Shown one piece after another: positions 33,014-41,292 of a stretch of 64,000 nucleotides of DNA (position 1 is the stretch's first letter; the number at the start of each line of letters is the position of its first letter). The notes under the pieces were generated by a model. The model was not told the DNA's origin. It did not search any database and saw only the letters and a program-made list of their open reading frames with translations. Origin of the DNA: an uncultured Alistipes sp. (GTDB lineage: Bacteria; Bacteroidota; Bacteroidia; Bacteroidales; Rikenellaceae); the NCBI GenBank assembly GCA_910584485.1, contig CAJUAV010000001.1, positions 434,001 through 498,000 on the forward strand, given 5' to 3'. The translations under genes were made by a program, and so were the position numbers.

Positions 33014-36000
33014 TGTACGTTCAGTTTTTGGATACGCTCCTTCGCTGCGGCGACGATGCCGTCGTCGGCAGGCGAGTAGCCGTCTGCGACACTCTGGTAG
33101 GTTGCGCGCGCCTGGAAGGCATCGCCCTGACGGGCGTAGAGATCGCCCAGCAGCAGGTAGGCGCGGGCCAGCCAGTAGGATTTGGGCTGCCGCTCCGAGA
33201 AGGCGAAGATCGCCCGCTCGGTCGCCTTCGCATCGCCCTTGCCGTCGGCATAGTCGTGTTCGATGACGTAGTAGGCGGCCGCCGACCCCTCGGTCGAGGA
33301 GACCTCCTTCGCCAGTTCGGCATAGAGGCGCTGCGCCTGCGACGCACGCCCTGCGCGCCGCAGCTGCTCGGCCCAGGCGAACTGCGCCTCGCGGCGCGCC
33401 GTCGCCCCCGCATCGGCATGGGCCAGCACGTCGGCCGCCATGTCGGCGATCTTCGCGTCGTCGGCCTCGGCCACCGTCATGCGGACGTACTCGGTCATCG
33501 CCGCCTCGCGGTCGGCCGCGGCGGTCGACGCATCGTAGAGCTTGCGGTAGGCGCGCGCCGCCTCGGCGGGCCGCTGCGCCTCGCGCGTCAGTGCGGCGAG
33601 CGTGCGCAGCGTCGGCAAGGTATATCGGTTCGTGCCCTGTTCGGACAACTCGGTCAGCACTCCGATCGCCGCATCGCGCTGACCCACCTGCCGGTAGCAG
33701 TCGCCCAGGTAGTGCAGCGCATCGATGCGGTAGGCCCCCTTCGGATAGCTCTTCAGGTAGCTGCGCAGCGAACGTTCGGCGTCGTCGCGGCGGTCGGCCA
33801 GGTAGAGTTTCTGCGCCGCGGCGAACGAGAGCGAGTCACGCGACAGGGCCGAAAGATCGCTCTCGACGCCCGCGCGGGAGGCATAGGCGAAATAGCCCTC
33901 CACGTCGCCGTCCGAGACGTAGAGGTCGCGGATCCCCTGCAGGGCGGCGCGCGCCTCGGCCGACTGCGGCGCACTCCGCACGACGCGGTCGTAGGCGGCC
34001 ATCGATTTTTGCTTGTCGCCCAGGTTCAGGTAGGCCAGACCGAGGTCGGCCGAGGCCTGCGCCGCCCGCGGCGAGGCGGGATAGTGCGCGACGAAGCGTT
34101 CGAGCTGCGCGGCGCTCTCGGCATAGCGCTCCGAGAGCAGGTAGCTGCGGCCCAGATCGTAGGAGGCCTCTTCGAGGTAGTCGCCCGTGTTCTGTTGCAG
34201 GATGCGCTGCAGGGCCTGCTGCTGCTCCGTGCGGCGCCCTTCGACGCCGAGCGTCACGGCGCGGCGGTAGGCGGCGTAGGGAGCGGTCGCACCGCCCGCA
34301 GCGACCGAGCGGTCGTAGCGGCGAATCGCCTCGTCGTAGCGGCGGTCGGCATAGGCGACGTCGCCCAGCCGGTTCATCGCATCGCCGCGGTAGCCGTCGG
34401 CAGCGGGCCACAGCTTCAGGAAGCGGTCGAACGCCTCCTCGGCGCGGGCCGTCTCCCCGCTCGAAAAGCGGCAGTAGCCCAGGTCGTACCATGCCAGCGC
34501 ATATTCGCGCTCGGTGCGGGGCGCCGTGCGCAGATAGGCTTCGATTTTTTTCGCAGCTGCTTCATAATCGCCTTCAGCATAGGCGATTTCGCCCTGCCAA
34601 AAGCGGCTCAAGGCCGTATAGCGGGGGCTGACGTTCAGGGCGACAGCCTCGTCCAGACAACGTTTCGCGGCGGCCAAATCGCCCGCCTTGCAGGCCTCCA
34701 AACCGCGGTAGCAGGCGACCTTCTGCAACGCGGCACGCAGCTCGCCGTCGGTCGAGGGCAGCGCCTTGATGGCGCGGTAGGCGGCATCGTAGTCGCGCGA
34801 GTTGTAGTAGGCCGCCACGAGCAGCGTGCGCGCCTCGGCCGCGCGCGGCGACGCGGGATAGCGCTCGAGGTAGCGGCTCAAGAGGTGGATCGCACCGTTG
34901 AAGCGTCCGCCGCCCAGCTCGTATTGCAGCTTGGCGTAGTTGAAGAGGGCGTCCTCGGCGATTTCGGCATGCAGCCGCTCGTCGGTCGCCATGGCGAAGG
35001 CCTGCATCGCCTCCTCCTTCCGCCCCTGCCGCAGGTAGCAGTCGGCGAGGTGGTACGAGGCGTTCTGCGTCAAGGCATCCTCGGGGCCGCAGGCGCGGCG
35101 CAGCCACTCCGCGGCATCGTCGTAGCGCGCCGTGCGGTAGAGCGAGAAGCCGCGCAGGTAGCACCCCTCGCGGTCGAGTTCGCCCCCTGCGGCGGCGAAG
35201 GCGTCGAGGTGCTGCTGCGTGCGGCCGTAGTCGTCGAGACGGAACCACGACTCGGCCATCAGGCGCTCCAGCTCGGCGCGCCGCTCGGGCACGGCACGGG
35301 CCGCCAGCTCCTCGCCGTGGTCGACGACGTAGCGGTAGTTGCCCGCGCGGAATTCGAGCTGCAACAGATAATAGGGGGCCAGTTCGCGGTAGGAACGGCT
35401 CGCCAGCAGCCGCGTGAAGCCCTCCTTGGCCGCGGCGTCGCGCCCCGCCTCGTAATCCATGTAGGCCTTGTAGTAGGCGGCGTGATCGGCATACTCGCTC
35501 TCGGGCGGAATGCGGTTGAAGAGGGCGTAGGCCTGCTCGTAGTCGTGTTCGTTGAAGGCGACGTAGCCCATGCGCAGGTCGTAGCGTTCGCGCTGCGCGG
35601 GGGTCATGCGCCGATAGGAGCACTTCGAGAAGTGTTCGCGGGCACGGTGCAGGTCGCCGCGCGCGCAGTAATAGGAGCCGAGGGCGAAATCGACGTCGGA
35701 CGTATGGACCGAGCCCGGGTAGCGGCGCATGAAATCGAGCAGCGCCTCTTCGGCATCGGCGCGGCCCAGCTCGACGGCGCAAGCCGCCAGGTAGTAGTCG
35801 ATCTCTTCGCGGGCCGCGAAATCGGCGGGCGTCAGGGCGGCCCGCGCCTCGCGGAAGGCATTTCGGGCATCGTTCCAGCGGCCGAACTCGAAGAGCTCGC
35901 GGCCGCGGCGGCGAAGGGTCTCCCCGTCGGATCGCGCCGCCCGCACGGGGGCGAACGACAAGAGCGACAGCAGCGTACAGAAAAGGATCTTGCGCATCAT
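33010..36000 (-). CDS. large periplasmic TPR protein
   Basis: A 996-residue exported protein (signal peptide MRKILFCTLLSLLSFAPVRA) made almost wholly of tetratricopeptide repeats, about 25 of them. Examples are EYALAWYDLGYCRFSSGETA, EEASYDLGRSYLLSERYAES and ARAYLLLGDLYARQGDAFQA. Several blocks follow the YbgF/BamD-like pattern (LERYPASPRAAEARTLLVAA, VAHYPASPRAAQASADLGLA), a form often linked to envelope assembly. It is the partner of the beta-barrel gene (4-bp overlap). Upstream on the same strand, 15 bp away, is the DoxX-like gene. Confidence 0.82.
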   Translation of the reverse strand: MMRKILFCTLLSLLSFAPVRAARSDGETLRRRGRELFEFGRWNDARNAFREARAALTPADFAAREEIDYYLAACAVELGRADAEEALLDFMRRYPGSVHTSDVDFALGSYYCARGDLHRAREHFSKCSYRRMTPAQRERYDLRMGYVAFNEHDYEQAYALFNRIPPESEYADHAAYYKAYMDYEAGRDAAAKEGFTRLLASRSYRELAPYYLLQLEFRAGNYRYVVDHGEELAARAVPERRAELERLMAESWFRLDDYGRTQQHLDAFAAAGGELDREGCYLRGFSLYRTARYDDAAEWLRRACGPEDALTQNASYHLADCYLRQGRKEEAMQAFAMATDERLHAEIAEDALFNYAKLQYELGGGRFNGAIHLLSRYLERYPASPRAAEARTLLVAAYYNSRDYDAAYRAIKALPSTDGELRAALQKVACYRGLEACKAGDLAAAKRCLDEAVALNVSPRYTALSRFWQGEIAYAEGDYEAAAKKIEAYLRTAPRTEREYALAWYDLGYCRFSSGETARAEEAFDRFLKLWPAADGYRGDAMNRLGDVAYADRRYDEAIRRYDRSVAAGGATAPYAAYRRAVTLGVEGRRTEQQQALQRILQQNTGDYLEEASYDLGRSYLLSERYAESAAQLERFVAHYPASPRAAQASADLGLAYLNLGDKQKSMAAYDRVVRSAPQSAEARAALQGIRDLYVSDGDVEGYFAYASRAGVESDLSALSRDSLSFAAAQKLYLADRRDDAERSLRSYLKSYPKGAYRIDALHYLGDCYRQVGQRDAAIGVLTELSEQGTNRYTLPTLRTLAALTREAQRPAEAARAYRKLYDASTAAADREAAMTEYVRMTVAEADDAKIADMAADVLAHADAGATARREAQFAWAEQLRRAGRASQAQRLYAELAKEVSSTEGSAAAYYVIEHDYADGKGDAKATERAIFAFSERQPKSYWLARAYLLLGDLYARQGDAFQARATYQSVADGYSPADDGIVAAAKERIQKLNVQ

Positions 36001-36015
36001 GGGCGGTTCACGGAT

Positions 36016-37137
36016 TTAGCGTTTGAGGGGTCGGATATCCCGACAGTTGCGTTTATCGGTAATCACCCCGTCGTCGAGGACGACCAGCCCGTTACGGGCG
36101 CGGAGCATCGTCTTCATCGTCGAGGCGTCGATGTTGTAGCAGGTGACCGACCGGTCGCCGAAGCGGTGTTCGGTCGTGCCGTAGAGCGGGTCGGGGGTGA
36201 GGCACACCACCTCGGCACCTTCGGCGCGGGCGGCGGCAACCAGCGCCGTCATGCGGCGCAGGCAGCCGCCCCGCAGGCGGTCGAAGGAGGTGACGCACAG
36301 CAGATAAACGCGGCCCGGGGTCGTCAGCAGCCGTTCGGTGGCGTCGCCGTCGGCATTCGCCACGGCGAACTCGCCGATCAGGGGACGCACGACCATCGGA
36401 GCGCTCTCGGTCCGCGTGTCGACCCACTCCCATTTCTCGGCGTTCTGCCATTCGGTATCCTCCAGCGCGAATTCGCGCAGGCGGCCGTTGCGGCGATTGC
36501 GGTAGACGAGGAGCGTCTCGCCCTCCTCCTCGGCGGGCTGTTCGGCCTGGCGGAGCATCTCCTCGCGGATATGGACTCCCTTCTTATAGGGCAGAAAATC
36601 GACCAGCGGCAGGTGGCGGTAGCAGTAGTAGCCGAGCGACATCGAGCCCGTAAAGAAGACGATCGTCAGCAGCAGCTCCAAACGGCTGAAGCAGAAGATG
36701 CGGTCAGGACGGTAGCGCCACCACACCACAAAGGCCATCGGCAGCAGCGCAAGGTTCTTGAAGAAGGTCTGCCAGGGGGTGAGTTTGATCGCCTCGCCGA
36801 AGCAGCCGCAGTCCTCGACGGGCAGCACCGTGGCGCTCAAGAGCGTGATGAGCGTGAAAAGCGCCATCGAAGCGAGTGCGAAGATCGAGACCATGCGGAT
36901 GCGGACCTTGAACAGGAGCATGCAGCCCATCATGAGCTCGGCGCCGCACAGCCAGATCGAGAAGGCCATGGCGGCGGGCCGGAGAACATCCCAGCCGTAG
37001 ATGGTGAGGTACTCGCTCACCTTGAGCGCCGTACCCCACGGGTCGACCGTCTTGGTGAAGCCCGAGAGGATGAAGGTCAGGGCGAGCAGCACCCGGCAGA
37101 GGTGCGAAAGCCACTTAAAGAGTCGTTGCGTGCGCAT
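36016..37137 (-). CDS. DoxX/MauE-like membrane protein with a C-terminal thioredoxin-like part
   Basis: A 373-residue inner membrane protein. Four membrane segments lie in the first 175 residues (LCRVLLALTFILSGFTKTVD, AFSIWLCGAELMMGCMLLF, SIFALASMALFTLITLLSAT, and LLLTIVFFTGSMSLGYYCY); a DCGCFG motif between the third and the fourth is typical of the MauE/DoxX-like group in Bacteroidota. The soluble C-terminal half (about 230-373) has a peroxiredoxin-like core, as in YLLCVTSFDRLRGGCLRRM, where cysteines may be redox-active. It begins 23 bases inside the end of tmk. Role in disulfide or quinone chemistry is an inference. Confidence 0.75.
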   Translation of the reverse strand: MRTQRLFKWLSHLCRVLLALTFILSGFTKTVDPWGTALKVSEYLTIYGWDVLRPAAMAFSIWLCGAELMMGCMLLFKVRIRMVSIFALASMALFTLITLLSATVLPVEDCGCFGEAIKLTPWQTFFKNLALLPMAFVVWWRYRPDRIFCFSRLELLLTIVFFTGSMSLGYYCYRHLPLVDFLPYKKGVHIREEMLRQAEQPAEEEGETLLVYRNRRNGRLREFALEDTEWQNAEKWEWVDTRTESAPMVVRPLIGEFAVANADGDATERLLTTPGRVYLLCVTSFDRLRGGCLRRMTALVAAARAEGAEVVCLTPDPLYGTTEHRFGDRSVTCYNIDASTMKTMLRARNGLVVLDDGVITDKRNCRDIRPLKR

Positions 37138-37822
37138 GGTCGGTTTCGAGCAAAGGGTTCAGCAAAGCGGCGATCGAGGCGAAAATCGCCTCGGGCGATT
37201 GCATGGCGCCCGCCGCATCGGCGCAGTCGACGACGCGCAGCCGCCGATCCCGCCGCGCGATGTCGAGGTAGACCTCGCGGACGCTGCGTTGCAGGTCGAG
37301 CGACGATTCGTGCACGTCGGCGGCGCCTTGCAGGTAGCTGCGGTCGTCGCCTTCGCGCTGCGCCGTCAGCTTGCGTTCGGTGAAGGCGAAGGGAACATCC
37401 AGAAAGAGCGACAGATCGGGCTCGGGGATGCGATGATAGCCGTATTCGAGGTCGAGGATCCATTGCCGCAGCCGATCGCGGGCGGGACCTGCGGGGAGCT
37501 TGGCGCACTGGTAGGCGACGTTCGAATAGAGGTAGCGATCGAGGATCACGACGCATCCCGCGGCCAGCCGTTCGCGCAGCAGCTGCGCCGCATCGGCCCG
37601 ATCGCCCGCAAAGAGCAGCGCCACGAGGTAGGGATCCACGGCATCGGCCGCACCGAACTCGCCGCGCAGGAAGCGGGCGATCAGCTCGCCGTAGACGGGA
37701 GCGTCGAAGCGGGGAAAGTGCAGGTAGGCGCACGAGCGGCCGCGGGCAGCGAAAAACTGTTGCAGCAGCTTGATTTGCGTCGATTTACCGGCTCCGTCGA
37801 GCCCTTCCAATACGATAAACAT
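37115..37822 (-). CDS. tmk: thymidylate kinase
   Basis: A 235-residue dTMP kinase that makes dTDP for DNA synthesis. The P-loop is LEGLDGAGKSTQ; DRYLYSNVAYQ is the DRY motif that positions dTMP, and the LID region RKLTAQREGDDRSYLQ follows. It is slightly longer than most bacterial Tmk proteins (about 210) through the C terminus, which overlaps the next gene by 23 bases. The promoter must lie in the repeat-rich gap 37823-38254; no clear TAnnTTTG box was found there. Confidence 0.95.
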   Translation of the reverse strand: MFIVLEGLDGAGKSTQIKLLQQFFAARGRSCAYLHFPRFDAPVYGELIARFLRGEFGAADAVDPYLVALLFAGDRADAAQLLRERLAAGCVVILDRYLYSNVAYQCAKLPAGPARDRLRQWILDLEYGYHRIPEPDLSLFLDVPFAFTERKLTAQREGDDRSYLQGAADVHESSLDLQRSVREVYLDIARRDRRLRVVDCADAAGAMQSPEAIFASIAALLNPLLETDHAHATTL

Positions 37823-38019
37823 AGGATCTGTTTCGGTTCTTCGTTATCTGTTCGTTTTTCCGATCTTTAGTCGGACATCGGCCCGCGGAGCGCACGGTGC
37901 GACGGCTGCGCGGGACATGCCCGCATGAGTCGAGGGCCTGAAGCGGGGCGAAACTGCGGTCGACCTTACGGGAGCGGCAGGCGTGTACGCCGCATGCCTG
38001 TTTGCCCAAACTGCGGGCC

Positions 38020-38193
38020 TTCAGCGGCGGGAGGCCGACGATCGTTCGATCTAATTCGGGCAGCAGCCTGCGGAGCGCACGCAACGAGCGGCCGCAAGTT
38101 GCGGGCCTCCAGCCGCGGGAGGCTGCGGCCCGCCGATCCCTCACGGGATCGAAATTGTGGCCGTCCTCCGCCCGGGAACGGCTGCGGGCTGCC
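38020..38193. repeat. dispersed palindromic repeat, mosaic copy
   Basis: The 432-bp gap 37823-38254 has no gene. It contains GCGGGCCTTCAGCGGCGGGA (from 38022), a second version at 38099-38122, the dyad module CGGCCCGCCGATCCCTCACG (from 38127) and the right arm ACGGCTGCGGGCTGCC (38178-38193). The left arm of copies 1, 2 and 4 is missing. Module order differs from copy 1. Confidence 0.65.
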
Positions 38194-38254
38194 ATGGCTG
38201 CGCCATGACCGATACCCTGCAAAAACGGGAGCTGCCGGAACGCGCAACTCTGAT

Positions 38255-39475
38255 TTACCCCCGCAACATGCCGGCGGCACGCCGCACGCCCGCCGCCAAG
38301 GCGTCGATCTCGGCCGCCGTATTGTACATCGCCAGCGAGGCGCGGCACATGCCCGTCACGCCGTAGTGGGTCATCACCGGCTCGGCGCAATGCTGGCCCG
38401 TGCGGACGGCGATCCCCAGCTTGTCGAGGATCATGCCGAGGTCGTAGCCGTGCACCCCCTCGATGTTGAACGAGAGGATGGCGCACTTGTCGGGCGTACG
38501 GCCGTAGATGCGCAGTCCGTCGATCCGTTCCAGCTCCGCCGTCGCATACCGCAGCAGCTCCTGCTCGTACCGTTCGATCTCGGCCGCATCGAACCGTTCG
38601 ACGAAGCGCACCGCCTCGCCCAGCCCGATCGCACCGATGTAGTTGGCCGTGCCCGCCTCGAACTTGAGCGGCACCTCGGCGTAGGTCGTCCGCTCGAACG
38701 ACACGCGGTCGACCATGTCGCCGCCCCCCAGGAAAGGAGGCATCTTTTCGAGCAGTTCGCGACGGCCGTAAAGCACGCCGATGCCCGTCGGTCCGTAGAG
38801 TTTGTGGCCCGAGAAGGCATAGAAATCGCAGCCGAGCGCTCCGACATCCACCCCTCCGTGCACCACGCCCTGGCAACCGTCGACGACCGAAATCGCCCCG
38901 ACCGCGCGGGCCGCCTCGATGACGGGCCGCAGATCGGGCCGCGTACCGAGCGTATTCGAAGCCTGCGTCACGGCGATGACCTTCGTGCGGTCGTCGACCA
39001 AATCGGCCAACCGTTCGGTCATCAGGCGGCCGTCGTCGTCGAAGGGCAGCATGCGGACCTCGGCGCCCCGCCGCTCGGCCAGCAGCTGCCACGGCACGAG
39101 GTTCGAGTGGTGCTCCATCTCGCTCACGACCAGGTTGTCGCCCGCCGAGACGAAGCGGTCGCCCCAGGCATAGGCCACCGTATTGAGCGAAGCCGTGGCG
39201 CCCGACGTGAAGATCACCTCCTCTTTCGCGGCCGCACCGATGAAACGGGCGATCCGCGCACGCGCCTCCTCGTAGCGGTCGGTGGCCTGCTCCGACAGGT
39301 AGTGCACGCCGCGATGGATGTTGGCATTGAGTTCGCGGTGCAGCGAATCGATCGTCTCGATCACCGCGCGCGGCTTCTGCGCCGTGGCACCGCTATCCAG
39401 ATAGACGAGCGGGCGGCCGTAGACCGTCCGACCGAGGATCGGAAATTCCGCCCGTATGGTTGCTGCGTCGAACAT
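38255..39475 (-). CDS. sufS: cysteine desulfurase SufS
   Basis: A 406-residue PLP enzyme that takes sulfur from cysteine for iron-sulfur cluster building. The PLP lysine is in FYAFSGHKLYGPTGIGVLYG and the catalytic cysteine in GVTGMCRASLAMYNT; TGQHCAEPVM is also typical of the SufS group. It is the last gene of the operon sufB-sufC-sufD-sufS, 4 bp after sufD. Gene order and length are those usual in Bacteroidota. SufE is not next to it. Confidence 0.96.
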   Translation of the reverse strand: MFDAATIRAEFPILGRTVYGRPLVYLDSGATAQKPRAVIETIDSLHRELNANIHRGVHYLSEQATDRYEEARARIARFIGAAAKEEVIFTSGATASLNTVAYAWGDRFVSAGDNLVVSEMEHHSNLVPWQLLAERRGAEVRMLPFDDDGRLMTERLADLVDDRTKVIAVTQASNTLGTRPDLRPVIEAARAVGAISVVDGCQGVVHGGVDVGALGCDFYAFSGHKLYGPTGIGVLYGRRELLEKMPPFLGGGDMVDRVSFERTTYAEVPLKFEAGTANYIGAIGLGEAVRFVERFDAAEIERYEQELLRYATAELERIDGLRIYGRTPDKCAILSFNIEGVHGYDLGMILDKLGIAVRTGQHCAEPVMTHYGVTGMCRASLAMYNTAAEIDALAAGVRRAAGMLRG

Positions 39476-39479
39476 AACG

Positions 39480-40298
39480 TTACAATTGACTCAAACGGCT
39501 TTCGACCGCCTCCCGAAGCGCTGCGCACAACGGTTCGGGGGCACACTCCTGCAACAGCTCCGCGACGAAGCCCGCCAGTTGCAGCCGACGGGCCTGCGAC
39601 TCGTCGAGGCCGCGCTGCCGCATGTAGAGAATCGCATCGCGGTCCAGCAGACCGACCGTCGCACCGTGCGTGCACTGTACGTCGTCGGCATAGATCTCCA
39701 GTTGCGGCTGCGCATCGATGCGCGCCGTGTCGCTCACCAGCACGTTGCGGCTCTGCTGCCGCGCATCGGTCCGCTGGGCATCGGGGGCCACATAGACCAG
39801 GCCGCGGAAAACGGCCGTCGCCGTGCCGCCCGCCACGCCGCGCACCTGCGTGCGGCTCTTGCAGTCGGGCACGAGGTGATTCGTGCGGAGCGTCAGTTCG
39901 GTGTGCTCGTCGCTCCCCGCCAGCAGCAGGGCATTCGTCTCGCACAGGGCGTCGCGTCCCGCCAGTTCGGTCGTGCAGCGCAGGTTGCCCCCCGCCGCTT
40001 CGACCGTCGTCAGCCGCACGCGGCTCGCGGCGGCCTGGCGCACCTGCACCTCCGCGAAGGCGTCGGCGGCGAAAAATTCGATCACCTCCAGCGAAGCACC
40101 CTCGCCCGCCTCCAGCTCGATCGACGCAGTCGACGCCTGCGTATGGAGCACCACGAGCGAGGCCGCGGCACCCGCCTCGACGACCACGTGCAGCCGCTCG
40201 GGATCGATCGCAGCACGGGGCATCGGCTCCGCGGCGGCGATCCGCACCGACGGTCCGTCGATCGACGGCAGCGAACGGATGATTTCGTACAGTTCCAT
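39480..40298 (-). CDS. sufD: SufD, short form
   Basis: A 272-residue SufD of the SufBCD scaffold. The C-terminal beta-helix signature is present (FRGLVYVAPDAQRTDARQQS, then DVQCTHGATVGLLD with the conserved His after Cys-Thr). The N-terminal helical domain found in Escherichia coli SufD (over 400 residues) is missing, as in other Bacteroidota. It starts 4 bp after sufC and ends 4 bp before sufS. Confidence 0.9.
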   Translation of the reverse strand: MELYEIIRSLPSIDGPSVRIAAAEPMPRAAIDPERLHVVVEAGAAASLVVLHTQASTASIELEAGEGASLEVIEFFAADAFAEVQVRQAAASRVRLTTVEAAGGNLRCTTELAGRDALCETNALLLAGSDEHTELTLRTNHLVPDCKSRTQVRGVAGGTATAVFRGLVYVAPDAQRTDARQQSRNVLVSDTARIDAQPQLEIYADDVQCTHGATVGLLDRDAILYMRQRGLDESQARRLQLAGFVAELLQECAPEPLCAALREAVESRLSQL

Positions 40299-40302
40299 CC
40301 TC

Positions 40303-41055
40303 CTACTCTGCGTAATCGTTTATCAACCAGTCGTAGCCCTCCTTTTCGAGCTTCAGCGCCAGCGACTTGTCGCCCGTGTAGATGATGCGGCCCTTGTAGA
40401 GGACGTGCACCACGTCGGGCACGATGTAGTCGAGCAGGCGCTGGTAGTGCGTGATGACCACCGTGGCGTTCTCGGGCGTATGCAGCTTCGTGACGCCCGT
40501 GGCGACGATGCGCAGCGCATCGATGTCGAGGCCCGAATCGGTCTCGTCGAGAATCGCCAGCTTCGGATCGAGCATCGCCATCTGGAAAATTTCGTTCTTC
40601 TTCTTCTCGCCGCCCGAGAAGCCTTCGTTCACGGCGCGCGAGGTGAGTTTGGCATCCAGCTCGACCACCTTGCCCTTCTCGCGCATCAGCTTCAGAAATT
40701 CGCCCGCCGACAACGGCTCTTCGCCGCGGAAACGGCGCTGCTCGTTCACGGCCAGCTTCATGAAATTGGCCATCGTGACGCCCGGGATCTCGACCGGATA
40801 CTGGAAGCCGAGGAAAAGGCCCATGCGGGCACGATCCTCGATCGGCAGCGCCAGCAGGTCCCGGCCCAGGAACTCGACCGAACCTTCGGTCACCGCATAT
40901 TTTTCGTTGCCGGCCAGCACCGACGCCAGCGTCGACTTGCCCGAGCCGTTGGGCCCCATGATGGCATGCACCTCGCCGGCACGGACCTCCAGGTCGATGC
41001 CGCGCAGGATCTCGCGGCCCTCGACCGCAGCATGCAGATTGGTGATTTTAAGCAT
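40303..41055 (-). CDS. sufC: Fe-S assembly ATPase SufC
   Basis: A 250-residue ABC-type ATPase. Walker A GPNGSGKSTL, the Q-loop FQYPVEIPGV, the ABC signature FSGGEKKKNE, Walker B MLDPKLAILDETDSGLDIDA and the switch His in VVITHYQRLL are all intact. It powers cluster assembly on SufB/SufD. The ATG at 41055 gives the standard start MLKITNLHA. A 237-bp gap containing a palindromic repeat separates it from sufB, unusually wide for this operon. Confidence 0.96.
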   Translation of the reverse strand: MLKITNLHAAVEGREILRGIDLEVRAGEVHAIMGPNGSGKSTLASVLAGNEKYAVTEGSVEFLGRDLLALPIEDRARMGLFLGFQYPVEIPGVTMANFMKLAVNEQRRFRGEEPLSAGEFLKLMREKGKVVELDAKLTSRAVNEGFSGGEKKKNEIFQMAMLDPKLAILDETDSGLDIDALRIVATGVTKLHTPENATVVITHYQRLLDYIVPDVVHVLYKGRIIYTGDKSLALKLEKEGYDWLINDYAE

Positions 41056-41143
41056 ATTCGTCTGTTGTTCTCTTTGTTCCAAATTCGTTGCCGGGGCCTT
41101 GCCGCAAAAGTCCGCTCCTGCGGTTTGTCCGCCTCTTCCGATT

Positions 41144-41223
41144 TCGGCCCGCAGCCGAGCGGAGGCGGCATCGAGCCTGCGGCGAGTCGCAGCCCTCCGC
41201 CACGGAGGCGGCTGCGGGCTGCC
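41144..41223. repeat. dispersed palindromic repeat, copy 4 (between sufB and sufC)
   Basis: Left arm TCGGCCCGCAGCCGAGCGGA (41144-41163), identical to copy 1, and right arm GGCGGCTGCGGGCTGCC (41207-41223), also identical. The transcript could fold into a hairpin inside the suf message, affecting stability or the ratio of SufB to SufCDS. Confidence 0.85.
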
Positions 41224-41292
41224 ATTGCTGCGCACGAACCGATCTTCCGCCGAAAGCTGCGAGGTCGAGCCGCACGACGGCAGCCCGCCGCG

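Noticed and set aside
33013..37383. Open frame of over 1400 codons on the plus strand opposite the TPR and DoxX-like genes
   Set aside because: Antisense shadow of TPR repeats; no signal, domain or promoter supports it.
8801..41223. CRISPR array
   Set aside because: The palindromic repeats are isolated in distant gaps, not regularly spaced with unique spacers, and no cas genes are present.
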